From: a virus
Virus record (IMG/VR): IMGVR_UViG_3300017739_000060
Location: 1 to 30,747 of that record
DNA: 30,747 nucleotides
Strand: one strand, 5' to 3'
Shown one piece after another: positions 24,576 to 30,747 of this stretch; position 1 is the stretch's first letter, and the number at the start of each line of letters is the position of its first letter. The notes under the pieces are model-generated. The model was not told where the DNA came from and searched no databases. It was given only the letters and a program-made list of their open reading frames with translations. The translations under genes and the position numbers were made by a program.

Positions 24576-26050
24576 GCAATTATAAGAAGTACAAAGAAAA
24601 TCCTTATCTAAACAATAGCCTGTCTCCAAGTGAATTTTTTGAAGAGAGGAAAAAGTTTGAAAAGTTGTATCCAAAGGGCAGCGGACAGCCAGAGCCAATA
24701 GACTTCTGGACCAAGAGGGATAGATATTATGGTCTGATGGACCAAAGAAAGAACTTCATTGTACCAGATCCCGCATACTTAAAACAAATCAAGGATGACA
24801 ATAACACAAATGTTTTTGTTCTTAATTTTGTCGCCAACGCCTTTCGTGACTTCGAGTTATATATGAACTTGAATCTGCGAAGTAAGCTCGCAGACGATGA
24901 AGGAGTCTTTAAAAAAAGAGTTAGTATAGCTGCTGCTTGGAAAGATTACGGAGAGATCCAAGCCAGTCTAGATGAAAAAAATTACAATGCTTTTGCTACA
25001 AAGGTCCTGAAAGATCAGAATAGGCATGCACAAATTACGAACATTGAAGACTTTATGGAGTTATTCTTTAACTTTTATATCGGAAATATTATAGACACGA
25101 TACCATTTACAACCGAAGGCTTGATACAGTATGGGTTCATAGGACCTAGGTCTTCTGGTTTGTGTATTGAGATAGGCTCGGAGAATAGATCCGATGGTTA
25201 TGATCTGTTCAGGAAGTATGTCAACAATGTCAACTTCAAAACATATGCTATGACAGCAGCCAAGTTTGGATTCTTGGTAGATAAGAACTTGCCTTACCGC
25301 CTAGTGGCTAACCTAGGCTCTCCAAAGATGATCGCATATGCAGAAGAGGGCTTAAAGAACCTCTTGTCAGTTATCAGAAATGGAGAAACAAATGAGTCGA
25401 CAAAAGAGTGGGTTGGCCCTTCTACTAACAATTCAATATTGACAACTGCTAAAGGCACACACATTCACGAATATGAGATAGACGAGTACGGTAACGGCTT
25501 CACTACAGTGATTGAAAACCCATTTAATCCCGGCAAGGATAATCATAGGCATCAAATAATCAACTTTGTTGTACAAGAAGCGCAGGGCTGGGATTACCTA
25601 GACGGAGTTGCCCTAGGAGTTCAAAAGCACACACACGACTTAAAGGTCAGCGCAACTCCAGTGCCATTCTCAAGGGACAGAATGTTCGATTCATATTTCA
25701 ATGAGGTGTCTGGACTGGATGTAATTCGATTAAAAAACCTAATCTATGATTATTACAACAAATATGTAACAACACTTCCTTATGCCTACAGGCAGGTACC
25801 TTGTGGTCCTCGTCGAACCAGAAAGATTACCATTGGAAGAATACCGATTGGCGAGGCTGATTATAATGAAGAATATGAAATGTTGACTTTTCTCAAGTTA
25901 TACTTCATGATAAGACTCAAAGAGATGAAAATCGATCTACCAGAGGCAAAGATCAGAGCCAATATGAAAAAGATAGAAAATTTGTATTTTACTATTGACA
26001 GCGCTGAAGCTTTAGGGTATATTCAATTATATTTGAAACAACACTACTAA
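24572..26050 (+). CDS. Baseplate-region structural protein with three HxH motifs
   Basis: A 492-residue protein; the GTG at 24572 overlaps the preceding TGA, implying coupled translation. Residues 1-290 are mixed alpha/beta (FWTKRDRYYGLMDQR; YIGNIIDTIPFTTEGLIQYG). Residues 296-356 contain three HxH motifs: THIHEYEIDEYGNG (His297/299), DNHRHQII (His325/327) and QKHTHDLK (His353/355). HxH clusters bind iron in fibre tips such as T4 gp37, so this segment may be a metal-stabilised beta structure. The C-terminal part is helical. There is no clear homologue to name; by position it is a baseplate component. Confidence 0.6.
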   Translation: MSNYKKYKENPYLNNSLSPSEFFEERKKFEKLYPKGSGQPEPIDFWTKRDRYYGLMDQRKNFIVPDPAYLKQIKDDNNTNVFVLNFVANAFRDFELYMNLNLRSKLADDEGVFKKRVSIAAAWKDYGEIQASLDEKNYNAFATKVLKDQNRHAQITNIEDFMELFFNFYIGNIIDTIPFTTEGLIQYGFIGPRSSGLCIEIGSENRSDGYDLFRKYVNNVNFKTYAMTAAKFGFLVDKNLPYRLVANLGSPKMIAYAEEGLKNLLSVIRNGETNESTKEWVGPSTNNSILTTAKGTHIHEYEIDEYGNGFTTVIENPFNPGKDNHRHQIINFVVQEAQGWDYLDGVALGVQKHTHDLKVSATPVPFSRDRMFDSYFNEVSGLDVIRLKNLIYDYYNKYVTTLPYAYRQVPCGPRRTRKITIGRIPIGEADYNEEYEMLTFLKLYFMIRLKEMKIDLPEAKIRANMKKIENLYFTIDSAEALGYIQLYLKQHY

Positions 26051-26060
26051 TAGGTTTATA

Positions 26061-27248
26061 TTGTTATTCCAAGCTTTAGATGAGAAAGAGAAGTGCGTAG
26101 GCGTCTACGTCGATGGGGAGATACTCAAAGAAATCCCAGAAGACGGTTCACGCACTTGGAAGTATGCTTCCTTTCTAAAAGATCGGGAAATAGAGTATGC
26201 TAACATATATTGTCATGGGGAAGACCTTGGCAAAGTCTGCCCACCAGAACTCAAAGAAGACTACGACCGCATCTGGAAAAAGCTAAAAGCGTTCTATAAA
26301 TCCTTTGCAATCTCTAAGGTATCGCTAAACGACCATTGCTTTTTCGACCTTGTTCCAGAGGGCTTTGTTAAAGAATACTGCTTGCTAAAAAACAAAATTA
26401 CAGATCACGTCTTTGCAAATTACGAGAAGCCAGAAAACTATGATACGCTCCTAAGCATTACCAAGGTCACCACAGACATAAAGCAGCAGAAGCTAAACAT
26501 CGACTTGTCTGTTCTCAATAATGAATTAGCAGACACCAGAACAAAAGACTTCTATAAGAAAATCAACTCACTAGAACATCACATAAACTATAATCCTTTC
26601 GGAACCAAGACTGGTCGACTGACCACGGAGAAGTATTCATTTCCAATCCTGACAATGGATAAGAAGTTCAGAAAGATTATCAAGCCAGATAATCAATGGT
26701 TTGTTGAATTGGATTATAATGCAGCAGAATTGAGAGTGATGTTGGGTCTTTTAAACATTGATCAGCCTCGTCGTGATGTGCATGATTTCAACTCTCACAA
26801 ATTATTCAATGGAAACTTAACCAGAGAAGAAGCAAAGAAGAAGATTTTTTCTTGGCTTTATAATCCTAATTCAAGCGACGAGCGTCTTTCTAGACTCTAT
26901 GACAGAGATGCACTTGTAAACAAGTATTGGAATGGTAAGTCCATAAAAACTAACTACAAAAGAGAAATAGAGAGCGATAGGTATCACGCATTGAACTATC
27001 TCTTGCAGAGCACCTGTAGTGATCTGATATTGGAGAAGGCAACAATCATATCAAAAATACTCGAAGGAAAGAAGACTAAGATAGCTTTTATCATCCATGA
27101 CAGTATCGTCTTGGACTACTCAGACGAGGATGGAGACTTCATCAATGAGGTTTACTGGGAATTTCAAGATACTAGGTTTGGCAAATTCTTGACCAATGTA
27201 TCCGGCGGAAGAAACTTTGGAGAGATGAGGAGCTTATGGATATATTAG
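26061..27248 (+). CDS. Minimal family A DNA polymerase-like protein
   Basis: A 395-residue protein (TTG start at 26061; no in-frame ATG precedes it). All key PolA motifs are visible in order. TGRLTT is at 184-189, motif A ELDYNAAELR holds catalytic Asp218, and the O-helix motif B reads R255-x3-K259-x3-F263-x3-Y267 (REEAKKKIFSWLYNP), the exact spacing of E. coli Pol I R754/K758/F762/Y766. NYLLQ (N312-Q316) matches the QGTAAD region, and motif C has H346-D347, with Ser348 where Pol I has Glu. There is no 3'-5' exonuclease or 5'-nuclease domain, and the length is below Klenow (605). It probably has polymerase activity. It overlaps the next gene by 13 bases. Confidence 0.8.
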   Translation: MLFQALDEKEKCVGVYVDGEILKEIPEDGSRTWKYASFLKDREIEYANIYCHGEDLGKVCPPELKEDYDRIWKKLKAFYKSFAISKVSLNDHCFFDLVPEGFVKEYCLLKNKITDHVFANYEKPENYDTLLSITKVTTDIKQQKLNIDLSVLNNELADTRTKDFYKKINSLEHHINYNPFGTKTGRLTTEKYSFPILTMDKKFRKIIKPDNQWFVELDYNAAELRVMLGLLNIDQPRRDVHDFNSHKLFNGNLTREEAKKKIFSWLYNPNSSDERLSRLYDRDALVNKYWNGKSIKTNYKREIESDRYHALNYLLQSTCSDLILEKATIISKILEGKKTKIAFIIHDSIVLDYSDEDGDFINEVYWEFQDTRFGKFLTNVSGGRNFGEMRSLWIY

Positions 27249-28075
27249 TAGGGCTTGGCTCCGTTGGTTACAAGCTAACGAAAGCCTTTTCAAAACACCC
27301 GCAATACAAAGTAATCACAATCGACCATGAGGAAGGGTCAACCATCCGCGTACCGAAGTATGACCACCCCGAGGAATATGAAAAGAATTTCCCCTTGATT
27401 GGGAAAGCTCTGCGGGATGTTGAGGGTGATATACTTTTTATTGTGGCAGGATCTAGTATTATTTCTGGTGCTGCTCTGCGTGTGCTGGAGCAATTGCATA
27501 GCAAGGGTGACATAAGTATCCTCTATATCCACCCAGATGTAGCTACACTATCAGATACCAGAAGACTACAAACTAATTTAGTCTTCGGTGCCCTGCAACA
27601 ATACGCCAGATCTGGTGTTTTCAAACAGTTTTACGCGATTGATAACCAACAGGTAGACAAAATCTTAGGTGGAGCGCCGATTATGGGCTATTACGATAGT
27701 TTAAACGAAGTCATCGTTGCGACAATCCATATGATAAACATTTTCAACCACACCGAGCCAGTCGTTGGAACTCTATCTAATCCAAAAAACATCTGCCGCA
27801 TTTCAACTTTCGGCATCTTAAATCCAGAAACAGGCGAAGAGAGCCCGTTTTTTTCTCTTGACAATACAAAGGAAAAGCGCTATTATTATGCCATTCCTGA
27901 AACGGAACTAAAAACTGATAAGACTTTGATGAGTAAGATAATGAGCCAAGTAAAAGATACACCGCAAGAAAAGGACGTAAAAGTATCCTATGGCGTATTT
28001 TCTACCCAATACTCAGACAAATACGCTTATTTCATTGAGAGTACATCAGAGATACAAAATGAAAAAAGTTCTTGA
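27236..28075 (+). CDS. Divergent tubulin/FtsZ-superfamily protein
   Basis: A 279-residue protein starting MDILVGLGSVGYKLTKAF. Four segments align in order with FtsZ. VGLGSVGYKL (5-14) matches the first nucleotide loop. DILFIVAGSSIISGAALRVL (65-84) matches FtsZ DMVFIAAGMGGGTGTGAAPV, but the GGGTGTG loop is replaced. ALQQYARSGVFKQFYAIDN (119-137) matches the LITIPN segment, and SLNEVIVATIHMINIF (155-170) the AxDVLxxAVxGI helix. The end, VKVSYGVFSTQYSDKYAYFI, resembles the final FtsZ strand. GTP binding may be lost. GLGSVG could instead be a Rossmann motif, but the other matches argue for a tubulin fold. It sits beside the polymerase gene. Confidence 0.65.
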   Translation: MDILVGLGSVGYKLTKAFSKHPQYKVITIDHEEGSTIRVPKYDHPEEYEKNFPLIGKALRDVEGDILFIVAGSSIISGAALRVLEQLHSKGDISILYIHPDVATLSDTRRLQTNLVFGALQQYARSGVFKQFYAIDNQQVDKILGGAPIMGYYDSLNEVIVATIHMINIFNHTEPVVGTLSNPKNICRISTFGILNPETGEESPFFSLDNTKEKRYYYAIPETELKTDKTLMSKIMSQVKDTPQEKDVKVSYGVFSTQYSDKYAYFIESTSEIQNEKSS

Positions 28076-28100
28076 CTTTGAATATTAGTTGTTTTATAAT
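28072..28100 (+). promoter_or_regulatory. Near-consensus sigma70-type promoter before the gp32 gene
   Basis: TTGACT (28072-28077), a 17-base spacer, then TATAAT (28095-28100). This is within one base of the bacterial consensus. The upstream AAAAGTTCTTGACTTT (28064-28079) recurs at 30418. The start would be near 28108, giving a short leader before AAAGGAG and the gp32 ATG. It suggests host-polymerase-driven, possibly early expression of gp32. Confidence 0.85.
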
Positions 28101-28128
28101 GTGTGTATAATTTTTAAAAGGAGAAAAA

Positions 28129-28878
28129 ATGGGTATTAATCTTGATAAAATGAAACAGAAACTTAGTGCTGCTCAAGGTAAGGGTGGAAAGAAATCTGAC
28201 TTCTGGCGACCACAGGACGGGGAAAATGTTATCCGTATCCTGCCATCACCAGACGAGGATCCTTTCAAGGAGCATCACTTTCACTACAACCTAGGAAACA
28301 ATTCTGGTTTCCTTTGTCCGAAGCGCAACTTTGGGGACGACTGTCCTGTGTGTAACTTCGCTACGAAACTCTTCAACGAAGGGTCTAACGAAAGTGTAAC
28401 ACAGGCAAAAAGCCTCTTTGCTCGCCAGCGCTTCTTCTCTCCTGTCCTCGTTCGCGGACAAGAAGCCGAAGGTGTTAAGGTGTGGGGATACGGAAAGACC
28501 GTATACGAAACCCTTCTCAGTCTGGTACTCAATCCAGACTACGGTGACATTACTGACCCAAGCGAAGGAACAGACCTTGTTCTTGCTTATGGAAAGGCTC
28601 CCGGCATGATGTATCCTCAAACGAAGGTGCAGCCACGACGTAAATCCTCCCCATTATGTGAAGATGGCGATGAAGCATGTCAGGAGATTGTGACCACTGT
28701 TCCAGACTTGGACACACTTTTCGAGCGGAAGTCTACTCAGGATGTGCAAAACATTCTTGATGAGTTCCTCAATTCTGAGGTAGATGCAGAATCGGTCTCG
28801 GTCGAGACTTCAAAGTATGGGGGGAAAGCAGAGCCCTCCAACGATGTAGAGGCTGCCCTCAAAGAACTGGCAGGATAA
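28129..28878 (+). CDS. 32: Single-stranded DNA-binding protein (gp32-like)
   Basis: A 249-residue protein of the T4 gp32 family. The N-terminal basic helix (MGINLDKMKQKLSAAQGKGG) is followed by FWRPQDGENVIRILPSP, a signature of marine gp32 homologues, and a zinc site with His52 (or 49/50), Cys63, Cys72 and Cys75 (CPKRNFGDDCPVC), analogous to His64, Cys77, Cys87 and Cys90 of T4. The C-terminal 50 residues are acidic, as in T4 gp32, where that tail contacts other replication proteins. T4 gp32 is 301 residues. A near-perfect promoter precedes it and a G/C-rich terminator follows. Confidence 0.92.
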   Translation: MGINLDKMKQKLSAAQGKGGKKSDFWRPQDGENVIRILPSPDEDPFKEHHFHYNLGNNSGFLCPKRNFGDDCPVCNFATKLFNEGSNESVTQAKSLFARQRFFSPVLVRGQEAEGVKVWGYGKTVYETLLSLVLNPDYGDITDPSEGTDLVLAYGKAPGMMYPQTKVQPRRKSSPLCEDGDEACQEIVTTVPDLDTLFERKSTQDVQNILDEFLNSEVDAESVSVETSKYGGKAEPSNDVEAALKELAG

Positions 28879-28880
28879 CC

Positions 28881-28912
28881 TAGGGGGGGGCGCAAGCCCC
28901 CCTACTTTTTTA
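28881..28912 (+). terminator. G-tract terminator after gp32 gene
   Basis: TAGGGGGG (28881-28888) can pair with CCCCCCTA (28897-28904). An alternative register gives a GGGGGGC stem closed by a GCAA tetraloop. CTTTTTTATAAGG follows. This is a strong intrinsic terminator separating gp32 from UvsX. Confidence 0.85.
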
Positions 28913-28924
28913 TAAGGAGAAACT

Positions 28925-30025
28925 ATGGCTAAGGCAGGCAAGTTGTCTATGGCTGACATGCGTAAGTTGATTAATAAACGCGCAGGGATGACCGTGGCAC
29001 ACAACCTCAATGAAGAGAATCCAACTGAGGTTAATGATTGGATTCCAACAGGGTCTAGATGGCTAGATTCTATTATTTGCAAAGGGAAACTGGCTGGTAT
29101 TCCAGTTGGTAAAGTAACTGAGATCGCAGGTCTGGAAGCAACTGGTAAGTCTTATATGGCTGCTCAGGTCGCTGCAAATGCTCAGAAGATGGGTATTGAT
29201 GTAATCTATTTCGACTCAGAGTCTGCGATTGATCCAACTTTCTTGGAGAGGGCAGGGTGTGATGTTGAAACCATCCTTTATGTTCAAGCTCAGTCTGTTG
29301 AGTTTGTGCTTGAAACTATCGAGGATCTTTTGGCTAACAATGAAAATCGTATGCTTTTCATCTGGGATTCTCTTGCTCTTACACCTGCTATTTCCGACGT
29401 GGAAGGTGACTTTAATCCACAGTCTTCCATGGCAGTAAAGGCAAGGATTTTAGCTAAGGGTATGTCCAAGTTGACTGTACCGATTGCTAACAGCCAATCA
29501 ACCTTCTTGGTGCTCAATCAATTGAAGAGCAACATTACCAGAAGCCCAAGCGAGGCGATGACTACCCCCTACGTCACTCCCGGCGGCAAGGCTATGATCT
29601 ACGCATATTCTTTGCGTGTCTGGCTTACAGGTAGAAAGGCTAAGGCTTCTTTCGTCCTTGACGACAGCGGTTTCCGTATTGGCTCTGAGGTCAAGGTCAA
29701 GTTGGAGAAGAGCAGGTTCGGAACTCAAGGTCGGCAATGTAACTTTAAGATTCTATGGGGCACCGACGACATCGGCGTCCAAGACGACCAAAGTTTATTC
29801 GAGGCTATCAAGGGCTCAAACTATATGACTAGTGCTGGTGCTTGGTATTCCTTGGAGATGGGTGACGGCAAAGTTGTAAAGTTCCAACCATCCAAGTGGG
29901 ACGAGAAGATGACCGACCCAGTATTCAAACAGCGCGTCTACGATGTTATGGACGAGGAAGTAATCCAGAAGTTCGACAAGCGTCTAGGCAAAGCCGAAGA
30001 CTTTTATGAAGAAAAAGATGAATAA
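28925..30025 (+). CDS. uvsX: RecA-like recombinase UvsX
   Basis: A 366-residue recombinase. Walker A is GLEATGKS (69-76) after the IPTGSRWLDSII helix, YFDSESAIDPTFLERAGCD (95-113) is typical, and Walker B is MLFIWDS (143-149). Downstream come FLVLNQLKSNI and TTPYVTPGGKAMIYAYSLRV, both standard for T4-like UvsX and RecA. The acidic C-terminus (DFYEEKDE) is also typical. T4 UvsX is about 391 residues. It forms filaments on ssDNA with gp32 and drives strand invasion and recombination-dependent replication. The RBS is AAGGAG. No UvsY is visible here. Confidence 0.95.
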   Translation: MAKAGKLSMADMRKLINKRAGMTVAHNLNEENPTEVNDWIPTGSRWLDSIICKGKLAGIPVGKVTEIAGLEATGKSYMAAQVAANAQKMGIDVIYFDSESAIDPTFLERAGCDVETILYVQAQSVEFVLETIEDLLANNENRMLFIWDSLALTPAISDVEGDFNPQSSMAVKARILAKGMSKLTVPIANSQSTFLVLNQLKSNITRSPSEAMTTPYVTPGGKAMIYAYSLRVWLTGRKAKASFVLDDSGFRIGSEVKVKLEKSRFGTQGRQCNFKILWGTDDIGVQDDQSLFEAIKGSNYMTSAGAWYSLEMGDGKVVKFQPSKWDEKMTDPVFKQRVYDVMDEEVIQKFDKRLGKAEDFYEEKDE

Positions 30026-30036
30026 ATGAATATAGT

Positions 30037-30059
30037 CTCCGTCTAATAAGAGAACGGAG
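30037..30059 (+). promoter_or_regulatory. Hairpin sequestering a ribosome site
   Basis: CTCCGTCT pairs with AGAACGGAG (30037-30044 with 30051-30059, one bulged A). This buries the GGAGG used by the gene starting at 30069. TTTTAA follows, so the same hairpin might act as a weak terminator for UvsX. Confidence 0.4.
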
Positions 30060-30068
30060 GTTTTAATC

Positions 30069-30419
30069 ATGCAAAGAATCATCACCCTATCTTTATTCTT
30101 ATCAGTCTTCTCGGGCTGCGCTTTCGCCCACCCCACTACTAAATCTCACAACCCGCACTATGAGTACGAAGAGTATCACATCGCATACCCCTCGTACTAT
30201 GTTGTCTATGAATACTATGACCACTACTGGCATACCCATAGCAACGATTACCACAGCCACTTCTACAAGTACAAGGGGCACACCCACCACAAGAAAAAGT
30301 ATAAGAAGTACAAGAAGAAGTACAAGAAGAAGTATTTCAAAAAGAAGTACAAGAAAAAGCACAAGAAGTATAAAAAGTATAAGAAATACAAAAAGAAAAA
30401 ATACACCCACCACCACTAA
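30069..30419 (+). CDS. Secreted Lys/Tyr/His-rich low-complexity protein
   Basis: A 116-residue protein. Residues 1-20 are a signal peptide: MQR, a hydrophobic core IITLSLFLSVFSG, then CAFA-H. It offers both a lipobox-like FSGC17 and an SPase I AFA|H site. The mature part is first His/Tyr-rich (YEYYDHYWHTHSNDYHSHFY), then a K/Y tract of KKYKK-like units, ending KKKKYTHHH. The low-complexity, strongly basic and aromatic composition is unlike its neighbours and could bind metal, polyanions or envelope surfaces. I know no family. The opposite strand has a shadow frame of hydrophobic residues, a by-product of the codon repeats. Confidence 0.65.
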   Translation: MQRIITLSLFLSVFSGCAFAHPTTKSHNPHYEYEEYHIAYPSYYVVYEYYDHYWHTHSNDYHSHFYKYKGHTHHKKKYKKYKKKYKKKYFKKKYKKKHKKYKKYKKYKKKKYTHHH

Positions 30420-30425
30420 AAGTTC

Positions 30426-30454
30426 TTGACTTTCCCCTCTCACTCTGATAAAGT
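30426..30454 (+). promoter_or_regulatory. Sigma70-type promoter before the final small genes
   Basis: TTGACT (30426-30431), 17 bases, then TAAAGT (30449-30454), a four-of-six match to the -10. The 16-base block AAAAGTTCTTGACTTT (30418-30433) is identical to that upstream of the gp32 promoter. The leader to 30526 includes an unused GGAGG at 30467-30471 and the gene's own AAAGGAGG. Confidence 0.6.
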
Positions 30455-30525
30455 AACTCAATCATCGGAGGTAAAAAGCAAAAATCAAACATAGTTATGT
30501 TCTAAAAGATAAAGGAGGACCCACT

Positions 30526-30711
30526 ATGGAAGATCTTGCAAGCCTTAGAGAGAAGTTAGAAGAGAAGAAAGATTTAATCGAAGAAGCTCTTTACTACATA
30601 ACCGCTCTCGAAGAACACAACTACGTTAACTCCGACGATGAAGACAAGTTAAACGAGGAACTTGAAAAAATCCTCAAAGACTTAGGCATCGAGTTGGAGT
30701 ATGAAGAATAG
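30526..30711 (+). CDS. Small acidic coiled-coil protein
   Basis: A 61-residue protein starting MEDLASLREKLEEKKDLIEE after AAAGGAGGACCCACT. It is almost entirely helical: an amphipathic heptad pattern (residues 3-30), an acidic turn (NSDDEDKLN) and a second helix ending ELEYEE. It resembles many small phage early proteins that modulate host factors, but no family is evident. The next gene overlaps its end. Confidence 0.65.
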   Translation: MEDLASLREKLEEKKDLIEEALYYITALEEHNYVNSDDEDKLNEELEKILKDLGIELEYEE

Positions 30712-30747
30712 AAGAGTATTATTAATTGACGCACTAAACCTCTTTAT
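30701..30747 (+). CDS. Start of a truncated gene, possibly PIN/5'-nuclease-like
   Basis: ATG at 30701 overlaps the previous gene's end and reads MKNRRVLLIDALNLF before the right edge. The LLIDALNLF opening resembles the first strand and metal-binding Asp of PIN-like 5'-3' exonucleases (LLIDGNxLxYRAF in Pol I, or phage RNase H). Fifteen residues are too few for a firm call. Confidence 0.4.
   Translation, partial: MKNRRVLLIDALNLF

Noticed and set aside
27236-27290. NAD-binding dehydrogenase from GLGSVG
   Set aside because: The GxGxxG start fits a Rossmann fold, but the later segments follow FtsZ in order and no dehydrogenase catalytic motif is present.
30102-30461. Hydrophobic 119-codon frame on the - strand opposite the K/Y/H-rich gene
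   Set aside because: Reverse complements of AAG, TAC and CAC codons give runs of Leu, Val and Phe-like residues. The + strand frame has a signal peptide and RBS.

Overview
The window reads as a contiguous piece of a lytic, T4-like contractile-tailed phage (Caudoviricetes). All supported genes lie on the + strand and are tightly packed. The prohead protease, scaffold, major capsid, neck, sheath, tube, baseplate, gp32 and UvsX genes identify the T4 superfamily. Divergence from T4, an oversized sheath, a phage-borne bS21 and the overall mix of genes suggest an environmental, possibly aquatic lineage. The host cannot be fixed from the sequence. A lipoprotein- or SPase I-type signal peptide and sigma70-type promoters fit a bacterial, probably Gram-negative, host.

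Layout. 1-3586: end of a gene that may be portal, then head-assembly genes: two unknowns, a small membrane protein, a 17-codon micro-ORF, prohead protease gp21, a small scaffold-like protein, a bS21 homologue and a small structural protein. 3587-6845: terminator hairpins, a repetitive 920-residue fibre ending in a peptidase S74 chaperone domain, a very stable UACG-loop hairpin and a small unknown gene. 6846-9830: scaffold (gp22-like), major capsid (gp23-like) and a strong terminator. 9897-16372: neck and tail completion genes (gp13-, gp14- and gp15-like), sheath gp18 and tube gp19. 16449-26050: gp26-like baseplate or tail-assembly protein with a probable programmed frameshift into a short downstream frame, a small unknown, the tape measure, and baseplate or hub proteins (gp48/54-like cap, gp53-like wedge, a large hub-like protein and a protein with three HxH motifs). 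26061-28075: the most unusual segment, a minimal exonuclease-less family A DNA polymerase overlapping a divergent tubulin/FtsZ-fold protein. 28076-30747: replication and recombination genes (gp32 SSB, UvsX), a secreted His/Tyr/Lys-rich protein, a small acidic protein and the start of a gene that may encode a PIN/5'-nuclease.

Working together. The first 26 kb builds the capsid, neck, contractile tail and baseplate and is probably expressed late. A recurrent intergenic motif, ACTATTTA, precedes several strongly expressed structural genes and is a candidate late control element. The right end changes to DNA-metabolism genes. There, two promoters of sigma70 type share a 16-base upstream block, which suggests earlier, host-polymerase-driven transcription.

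The strongest candidates for something new are the mini-PolA plus tubulin-like gene pair, the gp26 frameshift, the ACTATTTA motif and the secreted K/Y/H-rich protein.
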